Notes under the pieces: generated by a model
What the model saw: the letters and a program-made list of their open reading frames with translations, nothing else
Told to the model about the DNA's origin: nothing
The model's database searches: none
Shown here: piece by piece, positions 44,317 to 53,385 of the stretch
How positions within the stretch are numbered: the stretch's first letter is position 1
Layout: every line of letters begins with the position of its first letter
NCBI GenBank assembly: GCA_017515325.1
Contig: JAFWGA010000032.1
Coordinates: 1 to 64,000 of the forward strand
DNA: 64,000 nucleotides
Direction of reading: 5' to 3'
Source of the DNA: Blautia sp.
Lineage (GTDB): Bacteria; Bacillota; Clostridia; Lachnospirales; Lachnospiraceae
Position numbers and translations under genes: made by a program

Positions 44317-46209
44317 ATGTGTGGTATCTGTGGAATAGTCGGGCATGGAAACAAGAATGCAAATACCGTGATACATGCCATGATGGATGCCATCCGGCAC
44401 AGAGGACCGGACGGGGAGGGAACCTTTCTGGATGAAAAGGCTGCACTGGGGTTTCGGCGGCTGGCTATCCTTGATCTTGATCATGGGGATCAACCCATGT
44501 ACAATGAGGACCAGAATCTTGTCCTGGTGTTTAACGGGGAGATTTATAACTACAAGGAGCTCAGATCTCACTTGCTGGAAAAAGGACATGTGTTTTCCAA
44601 TCAGTCGGATTCGGAAACCCTGCTGCATGCCTTCGAAGAATACGGGACAGCCATGCTGAAGCATCTTAGGGGGATGTATGGTTTTGCCATATGGAACAGG
44701 GAGAAAAAAGAGCTCTTTATGGCCAGAGATCCCTTCGGGATCAAGCCGGTCTACTATTATCCGGCAGCGGATGGGACTTTGGTTTTCGCTTCTGAAATCA
44801 AAAGTATCCTGAAATATCCGGGATATCAGAAGCAGGTTAATGAAAAAGCTCTGGACGCTTATCTCACCTTTCAGTATTCCGTACTGGAAGAAACCTTTTT
44901 TCAAGGGATCTATAAGCTTCTTCCCGGACACTGTCTGACATGGAAGGAAGGCAGGATCGAAGTCAAACCCTATGAGATCCTCAGTCTGACACCGGATCGG
45001 AAGGTATCTTCTGAGGAAAAACGCAGGAGGATCAAAACGGCTCTGGCCGATTCGGTGAAGGTGCATCTGCGCAGTGATGTGGAGGTGGGCACCTTTCTTT
45101 CCTCCGGCGTGGATTCCAGCTATCTGGCTGCGGCATCAAATGTACAGAAGAGCTTTTCGGTGGGCTTTGAAGGGGAGCACTATAATGAGTTGAAGGATCT
45201 GACAGCCGATCCCAATGTCCTGAAGGAGCACCATGAAAAATGTATCACACCGGAGGAATATTGGGAAGCGATCTGGCATGCCATGTACCATATGGATGAG
45301 CCGCTGGCGGATGCTTCCGCCATCGCTCTGTATTTTGTGGATGAACTGGCTGCGGAATATGTGAAGGTGGTCTTTTCCGGTGAGGGCTCGGATGAGCTCT
45401 TCGGGGGATATCCCATCTATCATGAACCCTTGTCGCTGGCTCCGGTGAACGCTCTGCCCAAGAGGGTAAAGAAGCGTCTGCTGGCCCGGATGCAATCGGC
45501 AGGACCTTCCCGGCGCGGCAGGAACTATATCATCCGCGGGACGACACCTCTGGAAGAAAGATTCTGCGGAAACGCAAAAATCTTCACGGCCGAGGAGAAA
45601 AAGGCCTTGCTGCTGTCAGGCCAGGGAACATCGCCCTATGAGGTGACCAGACCGGTATATGAAAGAAACAAAGGGCTGGGGCCGGTGGAGAGGATGCAGG
45701 AGATTGACTTGAATTATTGGCTTCCCGGTGATATCCTGTTAAAGGCTGATAAGATGAGTATGGCTCACTCTCTGGAGAGCCGGGTACCCTTTCTTGACAG
45801 AGAGGTATATGAAGCAGCCCGTATCCTTACGGTAAAGGAAAAGGTAAAGGGCTCACAGACGAAGCTTCTTTTCCGGGAGATTGCCTCTGAGCTGCTTCCT
45901 CCTGCCACAGCCCAAAAGCCCAAGCTTGGTTTTCCGGTTCCGATCAGGGTATGGCTCAGGCAGCCGGAGTATGCGGACAGGCTGCGGGAAGCCTTTGAGG
46001 GGGAAGGCGCCAAAAGGTACTTTAACAGGGAGGTCCTGGAAAGACTCCTCTGTGATCACATGGAAGGAAAAGAGGACAACAGCAGAAAGCTCTGGACAGT
46101 CTATTCCTTCCTGGTATGGCATAAAATATTCTTTGAGTCTGAGAAGCCGGATGAATATGCGGTAAAGGCCAAGCCCTTATCCCTTTTGCTGGCCCGCAAT
46201 CATAGATGA
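44317..46209 (+). CDS. asnB: Asparagine synthase (glutamine-hydrolysing)
   Basis: 630 residues, AGAGGAGG site. MCGICGIVG places the glutaminase nucleophile Cys2 at the N-terminus. RHRGPDGEG, LVFNGEIYNYKELR and DSETLLHAFEEYG complete the Ntn domain. The synthase part has SSGVDSSYLAA (PP-loop) at about 264-274, FSGEGSDELFGGYP at about 353-366, and the lower SLESRVPFLD. It makes asparagine from aspartate with glutamine nitrogen. A leader hairpin may control it. Confidence 0.94.
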   Translation: MCGICGIVGHGNKNANTVIHAMMDAIRHRGPDGEGTFLDEKAALGFRRLAILDLDHGDQPMYNEDQNLVLVFNGEIYNYKELRSHLLEKGHVFSNQSDSETLLHAFEEYGTAMLKHLRGMYGFAIWNREKKELFMARDPFGIKPVYYYPAADGTLVFASEIKSILKYPGYQKQVNEKALDAYLTFQYSVLEETFFQGIYKLLPGHCLTWKEGRIEVKPYEILSLTPDRKVSSEEKRRRIKTALADSVKVHLRSDVEVGTFLSSGVDSSYLAAASNVQKSFSVGFEGEHYNELKDLTADPNVLKEHHEKCITPEEYWEAIWHAMYHMDEPLADASAIALYFVDELAAEYVKVVFSGEGSDELFGGYPIYHEPLSLAPVNALPKRVKKRLLARMQSAGPSRRGRNYIIRGTTPLEERFCGNAKIFTAEEKKALLLSGQGTSPYEVTRPVYERNKGLGPVERMQEIDLNYWLPGDILLKADKMSMAHSLESRVPFLDREVYEAARILTVKEKVKGSQTKLLFREIASELLPPATAQKPKLGFPVPIRVWLRQPEYADRLREAFEGEGAKRYFNREVLERLLCDHMEGKEDNSRKLWTVYSFLVWHKIFFESEKPDEYAVKAKPLSLLLARNHR

Positions 46210-46293
46210 TTCTACCTGAAAATCAATATTGGCAGGCAGGATTGCCGTTGGAACAGGCTTTTTTGCACGGAAAAAAATATAGCGTGACAGAGG

Positions 46294-46325
46294 GCAACCG
46301 TAAAGGAAAGCATGACAGAACTAAG
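46294..46325 (+). repeat. Repeat family E, diverged copy
   Basis: GCAACCGTAAAGGAAAGCATG followed by ACAGAACTAAG. It is the weakest family E match, just before the VanY-like gene. Confidence 0.35.
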
Positions 46326-46339
46326 AGAGGAGGAATGCG

Positions 46340-47167
46340 ATGGATTTGATCAGGAAGAAAAAGCAGCTTTTGAAAAAGAAAAAAGCCGCCAGCCCAAAGG
46401 CTGTGGCTTCCAGCAAAAAAGAGAGGGAGCAGGAGCTGCAAAAAAGGCTTCTTATTCTGACGGCATGTGTGGCCGGAGCTCTCGTCCTGGTTTTGCTGTC
46501 TCTGCTGATTGGCGGCGGGATCAGGAAGAAGGCTGAGAATGCTGCACTGGTGGCGGATGACTCCGATCTGGTCGATATGATCCCGACCCAGAATACGGCA
46601 GCCGGCCTTTACGCAGATAAACCGAATATTGATATTAACAGCTGGGAATACATTCTGGCAAATTATAACCATAATATAGAGGAGTACGAGCCTATCATTG
46701 ACTACGTTGACGGTATGCCCATGGACTATCGGGTTGTGGAGCCGATGGCGAACTTCATTCAGGCAGCCAGGAACCAGGGGCTTAATGTCGTGCTGGCTTC
46801 TGCTTACCGGGATTACGAGGAGCAGAGCTGGCTCTTTGAGCTGCAAAAGGAGATGATGAGTGAAGCGGAGGCGGAGACTGTTGTAGCCCGCCCGGGTACG
46901 AGTGAGCACCAGACCGGTCTTGCTGCAGACATCACGGATGACGATTATGATATCAAGACCCAGGATCTGGAAAACACGGCTCTCTATCAATGGATGAGCG
47001 CCCATTGCCACGAGTACGGCTTTATCGTCCGTTTTCCTAAGGACAAGGAGGAGATAACCCGCATCATCTATGAACCCTGGCACTTCAGGTATGTAGGAGT
47101 GGAGGCGGCTTCATATATCATGAAGCATGGGTTATGCCTGGAGGAATTTATCGAGCTGTACCAATAA
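46340..47167 (+). CDS. D-Ala-D-Ala carboxypeptidase, VanY/M15B family
   Basis: 275 residues, GAGGAGG site. A Lys-rich cytosolic start is followed by one membrane helix (about 36-55), then the peptidase: SAYRDYEEQ, the zinc motif GTSEHQTGLAADI (His, Asp) and EPWHFRYVG with the last His. It trims terminal D-Ala from wall peptides outside the membrane. It is a single gene with no van resistance genes around it, so a housekeeping wall function is likeliest. Confidence 0.9.
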   Translation: MDLIRKKKQLLKKKKAASPKAVASSKKEREQELQKRLLILTACVAGALVLVLLSLLIGGGIRKKAENAALVADDSDLVDMIPTQNTAAGLYADKPNIDINSWEYILANYNHNIEEYEPIIDYVDGMPMDYRVVEPMANFIQAARNQGLNVVLASAYRDYEEQSWLFELQKEMMSEAEAETVVARPGTSEHQTGLAADITDDDYDIKTQDLENTALYQWMSAHCHEYGFIVRFPKDKEEITRIIYEPWHFRYVGVEAASYIMKHGLCLEEFIELYQ

Positions 47168-47197
47168 GGAAAGCCTTGCAGCGAAGGAAAGAAGTGC

Positions 47198-47226
47198 TTG
47201 CGGAAAATGGATAAATATTGTATGAT
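47198..47226 (+). promoter_or_regulatory. Predicted promoter of the nrfA operon
   Basis: TTGCGG (47198-47203), 17 bp, TATGAT (47221-47226). Confidence 0.55.
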
Positions 47227-47248
47227 ATAAATGATACTATGTTCATGG

Positions 47249-47290
47249 CTTTGAACAATCCGTAGGAATCTTTTTTACAGTACAGTCATA
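47249..47290 (+). repeat. Repeat family A, copy 3
   Basis: AACAATCCGTAGGAATC then TTTTTTACAGTACAGTCATA, inside the nrfA leader. See 161-203. Confidence 0.7.
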
Positions 47291-47311
47291 GATGGGAGGA
47301 GGTACAGCACA

Positions 47312-48517
47312 ATGAAAAAAATACTTCTGGCGGCTGGCATACTGGTTGGGCTTGTATGTCCCTGCTTATTGACACACGCAGCAGAGGCCCCGGTTCCTTC
47401 AGCGGAAAACGGGATGATCACCGCCGAGGAGTGGGAAGAGACCTTTCCGGAAATCGTAGCTTCCTACAATGCGAATGCGGCAAACAGCTACAGGATCAGT
47501 TATCTCGATACGGATCCGTATCTGAAGAATATCTACGAAGGCTATGGCTTTGCCAAGGATTACACCAGCGCAGTCGGGCATTCCTACTGTCTGGAGGATG
47601 TATACAAAACGGAGCGTCCTCACGCCCTGGCTAACTGCCTGACCTGCAAGACGGCAGATTTTACCAAGATGGTCAATGATCTGGGCGAAGAGGTATACTC
47701 CTATGACTTTGAAGAGCTCTATGGCTCCATGGTTCAGAGTGTCGGCTGTTATAGCTGCCATGAGAATAAAGAGCTGGAGGAGGAAAACCTCGCCGTAACC
47801 CATTCCTATATTACCCTTGCCCTGGGTGAGGAATATGACGGGATCGATCCTTCGATTCTTACCTGCGGCCAGTGTCATATTGAGTACTATTTCGATCCTG
47901 AGACAAAGGCCACCCGTATGCCTCACAGCGACATCGCCTCCATGGGGCCGGAAGCTACTTTGGCCTTTTATGATGAGATGGGTTTTGCCGACTGGACCCA
48001 GGAGAGTACCGGTGCCCGTATGCTCAAGGCGCAGCATCCGGAGCTGGAAACCTATCTGAGCGGCAGCTTCCACGCAAATATGGGCCTGACCTGTGCTGAC
48101 TGCCATATGGGAAAATCCATATCCGAGACCGGGACAGAGTATGTGAACCATACATGGAGAAGTCCCCTGGAGGACGCTGGTCTCCTCCAGTATTGCGCGC
48201 AGTGCCACAAGGATACGGACATGGCTCAAAAGGTTCATGCCATCCAGGCCGAGATCACTACGGCAGAGAAGGAATTGGGTATGAAGCTGTCAGACCTGAA
48301 GGATGGCCTTGCCGCGGCAGTGGCCTCCGGAAAGAATACCGAGGAACAGTTGGACGAGGTACGAAGCCTCTATCGTTCCGCCCAGTGGTATTGGGATTAC
48401 TGCTATGTGGAAAACGCGGAAGGGGCTCACAATTCTGCCTTTGCCCGCGACTGCCTGGCGAAGTCGGAGGAGCTGATCGATCAGGCAATGGACAAGCTGG
48501 GAGTACTGGAAGTGTAA
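47312..48517 (+). CDS. nrfA: Pentaheme cytochrome c nitrite reductase (ammonia-forming)
   Basis: 401 residues, GGAGGAGG site and signal peptide (1 to about 24). Five heme sites occur in NrfA order: CLTCK at 109-113, the lysine-ligated catalytic heme, then CYSCH 146-150, CGQCH 185-189, CADCH 261-265 and CAQCH 295-299. CGQCHIEYYF carries the active-site Tyr, and MLKAQHPELETYLSGSFH matches the region with the catalytic His. It reduces nitrite to ammonium with six electrons outside the membrane. The cytochrome maturation genes resB and ccsA follow. No NrfH quinol dehydrogenase gene is present, so the electron donor is unknown. Confidence 0.94.
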   Translation: MKKILLAAGILVGLVCPCLLTHAAEAPVPSAENGMITAEEWEETFPEIVASYNANAANSYRISYLDTDPYLKNIYEGYGFAKDYTSAVGHSYCLEDVYKTERPHALANCLTCKTADFTKMVNDLGEEVYSYDFEELYGSMVQSVGCYSCHENKELEEENLAVTHSYITLALGEEYDGIDPSILTCGQCHIEYYFDPETKATRMPHSDIASMGPEATLAFYDEMGFADWTQESTGARMLKAQHPELETYLSGSFHANMGLTCADCHMGKSISETGTEYVNHTWRSPLEDAGLLQYCAQCHKDTDMAQKVHAIQAEITTAEKELGMKLSDLKDGLAAAVASGKNTEEQLDEVRSLYRSAQWYWDYCYVENAEGAHNSAFARDCLAKSEELIDQAMDKLGVLEV

Positions 48518-48551
48518 AGGTTTCGCTTTGCCAAAGAGACACAATGGACAT

Positions 48552-48590
48552 CAGGGCTGCTGCCGGGTTTCTGGCAGCAGCCTGTTTCTT
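48552..48590 (+). terminator. Terminator-like hairpin between nrfA and resB
   Basis: CAGGGCTGCTGCC pairs with GGCAGCAGCCTG (one bulged G), then TTTCTT. Partial termination would favour nrfA over the maturation genes. Confidence 0.65.
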
Positions 48591-48654
48591 ATGGCTGTGT
48601 ATTCCTCAGCTTATGTTGGCAGGGATAAGTATGGATTGAGCTTAAGGAGATTGC

Positions 48655-49935
48655 ATGAAGAAGCATTTGCGTTTTTTCTTTTCTATGAAATTTGCTATTG
48701 TGATCCTCTTGGTGCTGGTGGGGGCCTGTACGGTCGGAAGTGTGATCCCGCAAGGGAATACCATGGCTTGGTATGCGCAGAATTATTCCGAACGGGTGGC
48801 GGGAGCGGTCATGCTCTTCGGTCTGGACGATGTCTTCCACAGCCCCTGGTTTGTTATCCTGACACTGGTCCTGTGTGGGAATCTTCTGGGATGTAATCTG
48901 CTTCATCTGCCCCAGCTGATCCGTCGGATGAAAAAGGGTTTTCAGCCGGATCCGGATACTATGGTGGCAGTCTCTGTCATAGGAAGGACACAAAATGCCG
49001 CAGAGGTTTTTCATTCTCTTGGATTCAGGAGGATAGAGGAGAGAAAGACTAAGGATGGGAGCGCTTTTCTCTATTCCGTCAAGAATAAGGCGGGAATCTG
49101 GGGAGCCTGGATCTGCCATCTGGGAATGCTGGTGGTGATCATCGGATTTGGCCTGGGCCAGGCATTTAAAACCGAGGATACGGTATATGGCGTGACAGGT
49201 CAGACAAAGCCGGTGGGAGAAACACGCTATGCCCTTACCATTGACGATTTTACGGTAGACCTGAGGGAAGATGATACGGTCTCGCAGTATCTGTCCACCC
49301 TGACCATGACGGATACGGTCACGGGAGAAAGCCAGTCCGGGCAGACGAGTGTCAATGCCCCGCTTACTCTGTTTGGCAGAAGGCTGTATCAGAATTCCAC
49401 AGGCTGGGCGGCCGAGACGGTGATCGAAAAGAACGGGGAGGAGATCCAGTCCCAGATCCTCTGTGCCGGAGAATACATGCCGATCGAGGATTTCCCTGAC
49501 CTGGTAGTAACCCTGGCCGCCTTCTATCCGGATTATCAGCCGGACGAGAAGGGGCATCCCCAGACGGCGTCAGGACGTATCCTCAACCCGGCTTATCTCT
49601 ACCGGATCTATTACAGGGAGCAGGTTCTGGGCATGAATGTGCTCCTGGGGGATGAGGTGATTACGGTGGAGGACTATACGATACGATTCCGGAACCCTCA
49701 ATCCTATACATTGATTCAGGTAAAGAGGGATCCCTTCACCCCAATTGCCGCCATAGGAGGGGCTTTGGTCCTGGTCGGCCTGATCCTGGCCTTCTATCTG
49801 AGAACGGCTGAGCTGTGGGCTGTGCAGGCCCTTGATGGCAGCTGGCAGCTGGGGGGAAGAAGCAAAAAGGGTGGGGCGGAATTTGAAGAGGCGGTAGGGG
49901 AGAAATGCCTGTTATATCGGGAGGTAATAGAATGA
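48655..49935 (+). CDS. resB: ResB-type cytochrome c biogenesis protein
   Basis: 426 residues, AAGGAG site. Membrane helices lie at about 11-30, 61-80, 144-162 and 365-383, with a large outside domain between the last two. SMKFAIVILLVLVGACTVGSVIP is the family's start and FHSPWFVILTLVLCGNLLGCNL its second helix. With CcsA it forms the system II heme lyase that attaches heme to CXXCH (and here CXXCK) motifs. It overlaps ccsA by four bases. Confidence 0.9.
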   Translation: MKKHLRFFFSMKFAIVILLVLVGACTVGSVIPQGNTMAWYAQNYSERVAGAVMLFGLDDVFHSPWFVILTLVLCGNLLGCNLLHLPQLIRRMKKGFQPDPDTMVAVSVIGRTQNAAEVFHSLGFRRIEERKTKDGSAFLYSVKNKAGIWGAWICHLGMLVVIIGFGLGQAFKTEDTVYGVTGQTKPVGETRYALTIDDFTVDLREDDTVSQYLSTLTMTDTVTGESQSGQTSVNAPLTLFGRRLYQNSTGWAAETVIEKNGEEIQSQILCAGEYMPIEDFPDLVVTLAAFYPDYQPDEKGHPQTASGRILNPAYLYRIYYREQVLGMNVLLGDEVITVEDYTIRFRNPQSYTLIQVKRDPFTPIAAIGGALVLVGLILAFYLRTAELWAVQALDGSWQLGGRSKKGGAEFEEAVGEKCLLYREVIE

Positions 49936-50762
49936 GCCATGAACAATTCCTGAATCTGGAGAATATTCTGTTTACGATTACCATGTTTCTTTATCTTTTT
50001 TCCATGATCGGCTATGTCTTCTTTTTTGCCTTGAAAAAGGAGATGGCTGGCAAGCTGGCCGGCTATGCAGCCCTGGCCGGGTTTATCCTGCATACGGCAG
50101 CTCTTATCGTCAGAGGAATCGGGGCCGGCCGTCTGCCGATGACCAATCAGTATGAGTTTGCCACCAGCTTTGCCTGGGGAATCTGCCTGTGTTTCCTTGT
50201 CTTTCTCTGGAAATATAAATTTCGTGCCCTGGGGACCTTTGTGATGCCTGTGATCTTTATCATCATCGGTTACGCTGCCATGCAGAGCAGGGAGGTAAGG
50301 GATCTGATGCCGGCTCTTCGCAGCAACTGGCTGGCCATTCATGTGTCCTCTGCCATAGTTTCTTATGGAGCCTTTGGCGTTTCCTTTGCTGTTTCGCTTA
50401 TGTATCTGATCCGGACGAGGATGGCCAAGGACAGCTTCTGGGATGAACACATCCCGGACCAGAAAAAGCTGGACATGATCAGCTATCGTGCGGTCAGCCT
50501 GGGATTTCTCTTTTTGACCTTCGTTATCGTTACAGGAGCGATATGGGCAGAGCGGGCATGGGGCAGTTACTGGTCCTGGGATCCCAAGGAGACCTGGTCT
50601 CTGATCACCTGGATAATCTATGCCATCTATCTTCACCTGCGTATTTCCAGAGGATGGAAGGACAAAAATGCGGCAGTCTTTGCCGTGGTCGGATTTATCT
50701 GTGTTATTTTCACTTACATTGGGGTAAATACATGGCTTCCCGGGATTCACAGCTATGCTTAA
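49932..50762 (+). CDS. ccsA: CcsA/ResC-type cytochrome c heme export/lyase protein
   Basis: 276 residues from ATG 49932, which overlaps the resB TGA (ATGA) and has GGGAGG upstream; an earlier ATG at 49905 lacks a site. Eight hydrophobic segments, with the WWD heme-handling motif in GSYWSWDPKETWSLITW at about 203-219 and conserved His residues on the flanking loops. It partners with ResB to mature NrfA. Confidence 0.93.
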   Translation: MSHEQFLNLENILFTITMFLYLFSMIGYVFFFALKKEMAGKLAGYAALAGFILHTAALIVRGIGAGRLPMTNQYEFATSFAWGICLCFLVFLWKYKFRALGTFVMPVIFIIIGYAAMQSREVRDLMPALRSNWLAIHVSSAIVSYGAFGVSFAVSLMYLIRTRMAKDSFWDEHIPDQKKLDMISYRAVSLGFLFLTFVIVTGAIWAERAWGSYWSWDPKETWSLITWIIYAIYLHLRISRGWKDKNAAVFAVVGFICVIFTYIGVNTWLPGIHSYA

Positions 50763-50780
50763 GGACGAGAAAAAAACACA

Positions 50781-51506
50781 ATGACGCAGATCAGCATTAT
50801 CTTTGATATTGACGATACACTATATGATCAGGTTTTTCCCATTGTTTCCGCCTGCGAGGAGACCTTCGGGCTGAAGCTGGAGGATCCGATGAGATTTTAT
50901 CTGACCTTCCGAAAGAGAAGCAACGAGTGGTTTTTCCGGGCAGAGCAGGGAGAGGTCAGCCTGGGAGATTCCCGCATTAACCGGATCCGGCAGACCATGG
51001 AGGATCTGTCGGTTTCGATCAGTGAGGAGCAGGCCGAACATTTTCAGACCATGTATGAGGAAAAAACGCTTCAGCTTCACATGTCGGATCGGCTGACAGC
51101 CTTCATGGGCAGGTGTACTTTGGAAAATGTGCGTATGGGGATTCTGACCAATGGTCCTCATGAGCATCAGATGAAAAAATACTACACTCTTGGATTGAAC
51201 CGCTGGATTTCGCCCAATATGATTCTGATTTCACAAAGCGCGGGCTATGCAAAACCGGATGTGAGAATTTTTCGCATGGCCGAGCGGAAGATGGGGCTTA
51301 TTCCGGAAATGACCTGGATGGTGGGAGACTCCCTCAGCAACGATATCGCAGGGGCGGTCAAGGCAGGCTGGCACAGCCTCTGGTTGGCCCGTCACAGCGC
51401 TGCCGAGGATAGAATAAGCGGCCTGACGCCGGACGAGACAGCCTATTCCGAAGAGGAGCTTTGCGCGATTTTAGAGGACAAGATAAAGGAAGCCAAAAGC
51501 CTTTGA
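50781..51506 (+). CDS. HAD superfamily hydrolase (YjjG-like)
   Basis: 241 residues, AAGGA site 18 bp after ccsA. HAD motifs: FDIDDTLYD at about 8-16, LTNGPHEHQ at about 119-127, KPDVRIF with the motif-III Lys, and MVGDSLSNDIAGA at about 174-186. The helical cap is typical of nucleotide or sugar phosphatases. It overlaps the region preceding tadA and likely shares its transcript. Confidence 0.87.
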   Translation: MTQISIIFDIDDTLYDQVFPIVSACEETFGLKLEDPMRFYLTFRKRSNEWFFRAEQGEVSLGDSRINRIRQTMEDLSVSISEEQAEHFQTMYEEKTLQLHMSDRLTAFMGRCTLENVRMGILTNGPHEHQMKKYYTLGLNRWISPNMILISQSAGYAKPDVRIFRMAERKMGLIPEMTWMVGDSLSNDIAGAVKAGWHSLWLARHSAAEDRISGLTPDETAYSEEELCAILEDKIKEAKSL

Positions 51507-51520
51507 GGAGGAGCAGTCAG

Positions 51521-52009
51521 GTGGAAGAGCGGGAAAAATATATGAAAGAGGCGATTCGCCAGGCCAGGAAAGCCTATGCTCTTGATGAGGTTCCCATCGG
51601 GTGTGTGATCGTTCGGGAAGGGACCATTATTGCCAGGGGATATAACCGCCGCAACACGGATAAAAATACGCTTGCCCATGCGGAGCTGACAGCCATCCGC
51701 AGGGCAAGCAAAAAGGTGGGGGACTGGCGGCTGGAGGGATGCACGATGTATGTGACCCTTGAACCCTGCCAGATGTGTGCCGGAGCCCTTGTCCAGTCCC
51801 GCATTGATGAGGTGGTGATCGGCTGTATGAACCCTAAGGCTGGGTGTGCAGGCTCTGTCATGAACCTTTTGCAGACAGAGGGCTTTAATCATCAGGTCCG
51901 GATCACGAAAGGGATTTTGGAGGAGGAATGCTCCGACCTGATCTCGACTTTCTTTGCTGAACTGAGGGAGAAAAAAAGGGCTCTGAAAAAGGTCATGCCG
52001 CCGACATAG
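51521..52009 (+). CDS. tadA: tRNA adenosine(34) deaminase TadA
   Basis: 162 residues from GTG 51521, placed by GAGGAGGAG about eight bases upstream; the frame extends back into the HAD gene without another site. Zinc-site motifs HAELTAIRRA at about 47-56 and PCQMCAGAL at about 77-85, plus AGSVMNLL, identify TadA rather than a general cytidine deaminase. It makes inosine at the wobble base of tRNA-Arg(ACG). Confidence 0.93.
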   Translation: MEEREKYMKEAIRQARKAYALDEVPIGCVIVREGTIIARGYNRRNTDKNTLAHAELTAIRRASKKVGDWRLEGCTMYVTLEPCQMCAGALVQSRIDEVVIGCMNPKAGCAGSVMNLLQTEGFNHQVRITKGILEEECSDLISTFFAELREKKRALKKVMPPT

Positions 52010-52018
52010 CTATGAGAC

Positions 52019-52855
52019 TCAGGACAGGGTCTCATTCATGCTGCCGCTTCTGTATCCGGCCAGATCCATGGAAACATAGCTGAAACCGAGATTCTTCAGC
52101 GTGCTGACGATCAGGGTCCGGGTATTCTCTTCGGTCAGGCGGGGAAAATCCTCCGGCAGGACTTCCAGCCTGGCCAGCGTGCCGTGAATACGGACCCGGA
52201 ACTGCCGGAATCCAAGCTTCATAAGGAGCTGCTCCGCCTGCTCCACCATGCCGAGCTTTTCCTCCGTAATCATTTCCCCGTAGACAAAACGGGAGGCCAG
52301 ACAGGCAAAGGAGGGCTTGTCCCAGACAGGGAGGCCCAGATATCGCAGTATGGCCCGGATATCCTTCTTCCATAAGCCACATTCCTTCAGGGGACTGATG
52401 ATGCCAAGCTCCTTGATGGCCAGCAAGCCGGGGCGGTAGTCTCCTGTATCGTCCAGGTTAGAGCCTTCCACGACACAGGCCAGTCCGTTTTCTTCCGCCG
52501 TTTTGAGGAAGAGACGGAAAAGCTCTTTTTTGCATAGATAGCAGCGGTTGGGAGGATTCCTGGTGATATTTTCCCGGGAGGTCACGTCAAAATCACAGAT
52601 GATCTGGCGGATGCCCTGGCTCAGGCAAAAGCTTTTGGCCTGGGTAAGCTCGCTGGCGGGAATAAAGGCGGAAGAAGCCGTGACTGCGATCATGTTTTCC
52701 TTTAATGCTTCTTTGGCAGCGGTCAGGAGAAGGGTGGAGTCAACTCCCCCGGAAAAGGCTACAGCTGCCGACCCTAAGCTGCGCAGGTAGTTCTTTAACG
52801 CCTCATATTTCTCTAACTGTTCCGACGTTGGAATATTGGTATTCGCTTCTGACAT
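52019..52855 (-). CDS. larE: LarE-type ATP-dependent sulfur transferase
   Basis: 278 residues, AAAGGAG site. PP-loop FSGGVDSTLLL at about 35-45, GSNLDDTGDYRPG at about 135-147, then PSFACLASRFVYG. NRCYLCKKELF holds two cysteines (CxxC), and FACLAS adds a third. LarE donates sulfur to make the nickel-pincer cofactor of lactate racemase. Forms with three cysteines are proposed to hold an iron-sulfur cluster rather than to sacrifice a Cys. No larA, larB or larC lies here. It is convergent with tadA. Confidence 0.88.
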   Translation of the reverse strand: MSEANTNIPTSEQLEKYEALKNYLRSLGSAAVAFSGGVDSTLLLTAAKEALKENMIAVTASSAFIPASELTQAKSFCLSQGIRQIICDFDVTSRENITRNPPNRCYLCKKELFRLFLKTAEENGLACVVEGSNLDDTGDYRPGLLAIKELGIISPLKECGLWKKDIRAILRYLGLPVWDKPSFACLASRFVYGEMITEEKLGMVEQAEQLLMKLGFRQFRVRIHGTLARLEVLPEDFPRLTEENTRTLIVSTLKNLGFSYVSMDLAGYRSGSMNETLS

Positions 52856-52892
52856 TTTTCTCCTTTCAAATGGGATGACTTCATAAAAAAAG

Positions 52893-52914
52893 AACCGCCT
52901 GAATGGCGGTTTTT
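52893..52914. terminator. Short bidirectional terminator
   Basis: AACCGCC pairs with GGCGGTT, with T-runs on both strands. It can stop SRP RNA read-through toward larE. Confidence 0.75.
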
Positions 52915-52917
52915 ATT

Positions 52918-53007
52918 TGGCAGGGGCGCCGAAAGGAAATATGTCACCTGACGGTGACCGGCGCCCCGCCGGGGGCAGAGAGTCGGCTGCGCCTCCCTCT
53001 ACCCTAT
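52918..53007 (+). repeat. Repeat family D, copy 2
   Basis: GGCAGGGGCGCCG ... CGGCGCCCCGCC with an inner GTCACC/GGTGAC, then GTCGGCTGCGCCTCCCTCT. It matches 5472-5555 and lies directly after a terminator, as that copy does. Confidence 0.8.
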
Positions 53008-53042
53008 TATTCCAGGAAAAATAGCAACTTTGTGCGGATACG

Positions 53043-53307
53043 AAAAAAAGCGCGCCGCACGTCGAACTGCTCCCCCAGACGTTACCTCTACAGTTAACTC
53101 GGCCCAGGCACCCTCACGGCACACAAGAGCTTCTACTTAGTGCTGCTGCATTCCTGCCCTGACACGGTTCATAGATTCCTGTTGCGTGAGACCCAAACGT
53201 CAACATCACTTATAGAGGGCAGCTCCACAAGATACAGCCCTCGGATTGGCATCACCCCTGCTGTAGCGGATTGCAGGTACAGGGCACCGCTATCTCCCCG
53301 GCTGCGC
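53043..53307 (-). ncRNA. ffs: Signal recognition particle RNA (large Bacillus/Clostridia type)
   Basis: The minus strand reads GCCGGGGAGATAGCGGTGCC, CTGTACCTGCAATCCGC, GTTGACGTTTGGGTCTC and CGCAACAGGAATC-TATGAACC. The SRP54-binding domain IV is GTCAGGGCAGGAATGCAGCA, followed by GTGCC-GTGAGGGTGCCTGGGC. The order and bulges match the B. subtilis scRNA. The 3' end is set at the T-run 53043-53049 after CGGCGCGC; the 5' end is about seven bases after the -10 box. About 265 nt. Confidence 0.93.
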
Positions 53308-53314
53308 AAACTAT

Positions 53315-53343
53315 ATTATACTTTCAGGCCTGGCTTTTGTCAA
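53315..53343 (-). promoter_or_regulatory. Consensus sigma-A promoter of SRP RNA
   Basis: Exact TTGACA (53338-53343), 17 bp, exact TATAAT (53315-53320) on the minus strand: a full-consensus promoter, as expected for an abundant RNA. Confidence 0.9.
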
Positions 53344-53385
53344 TGATGATTTGGCTGCTTTTTTCGAGATTGTTTTCAGGCCTTT

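Noticed and set aside
53043..53346. 68-codon ORF opposite SRP RNA
   Set aside because: The minus strand encodes SRP RNA with a consensus promoter, which accounts for the sequence.
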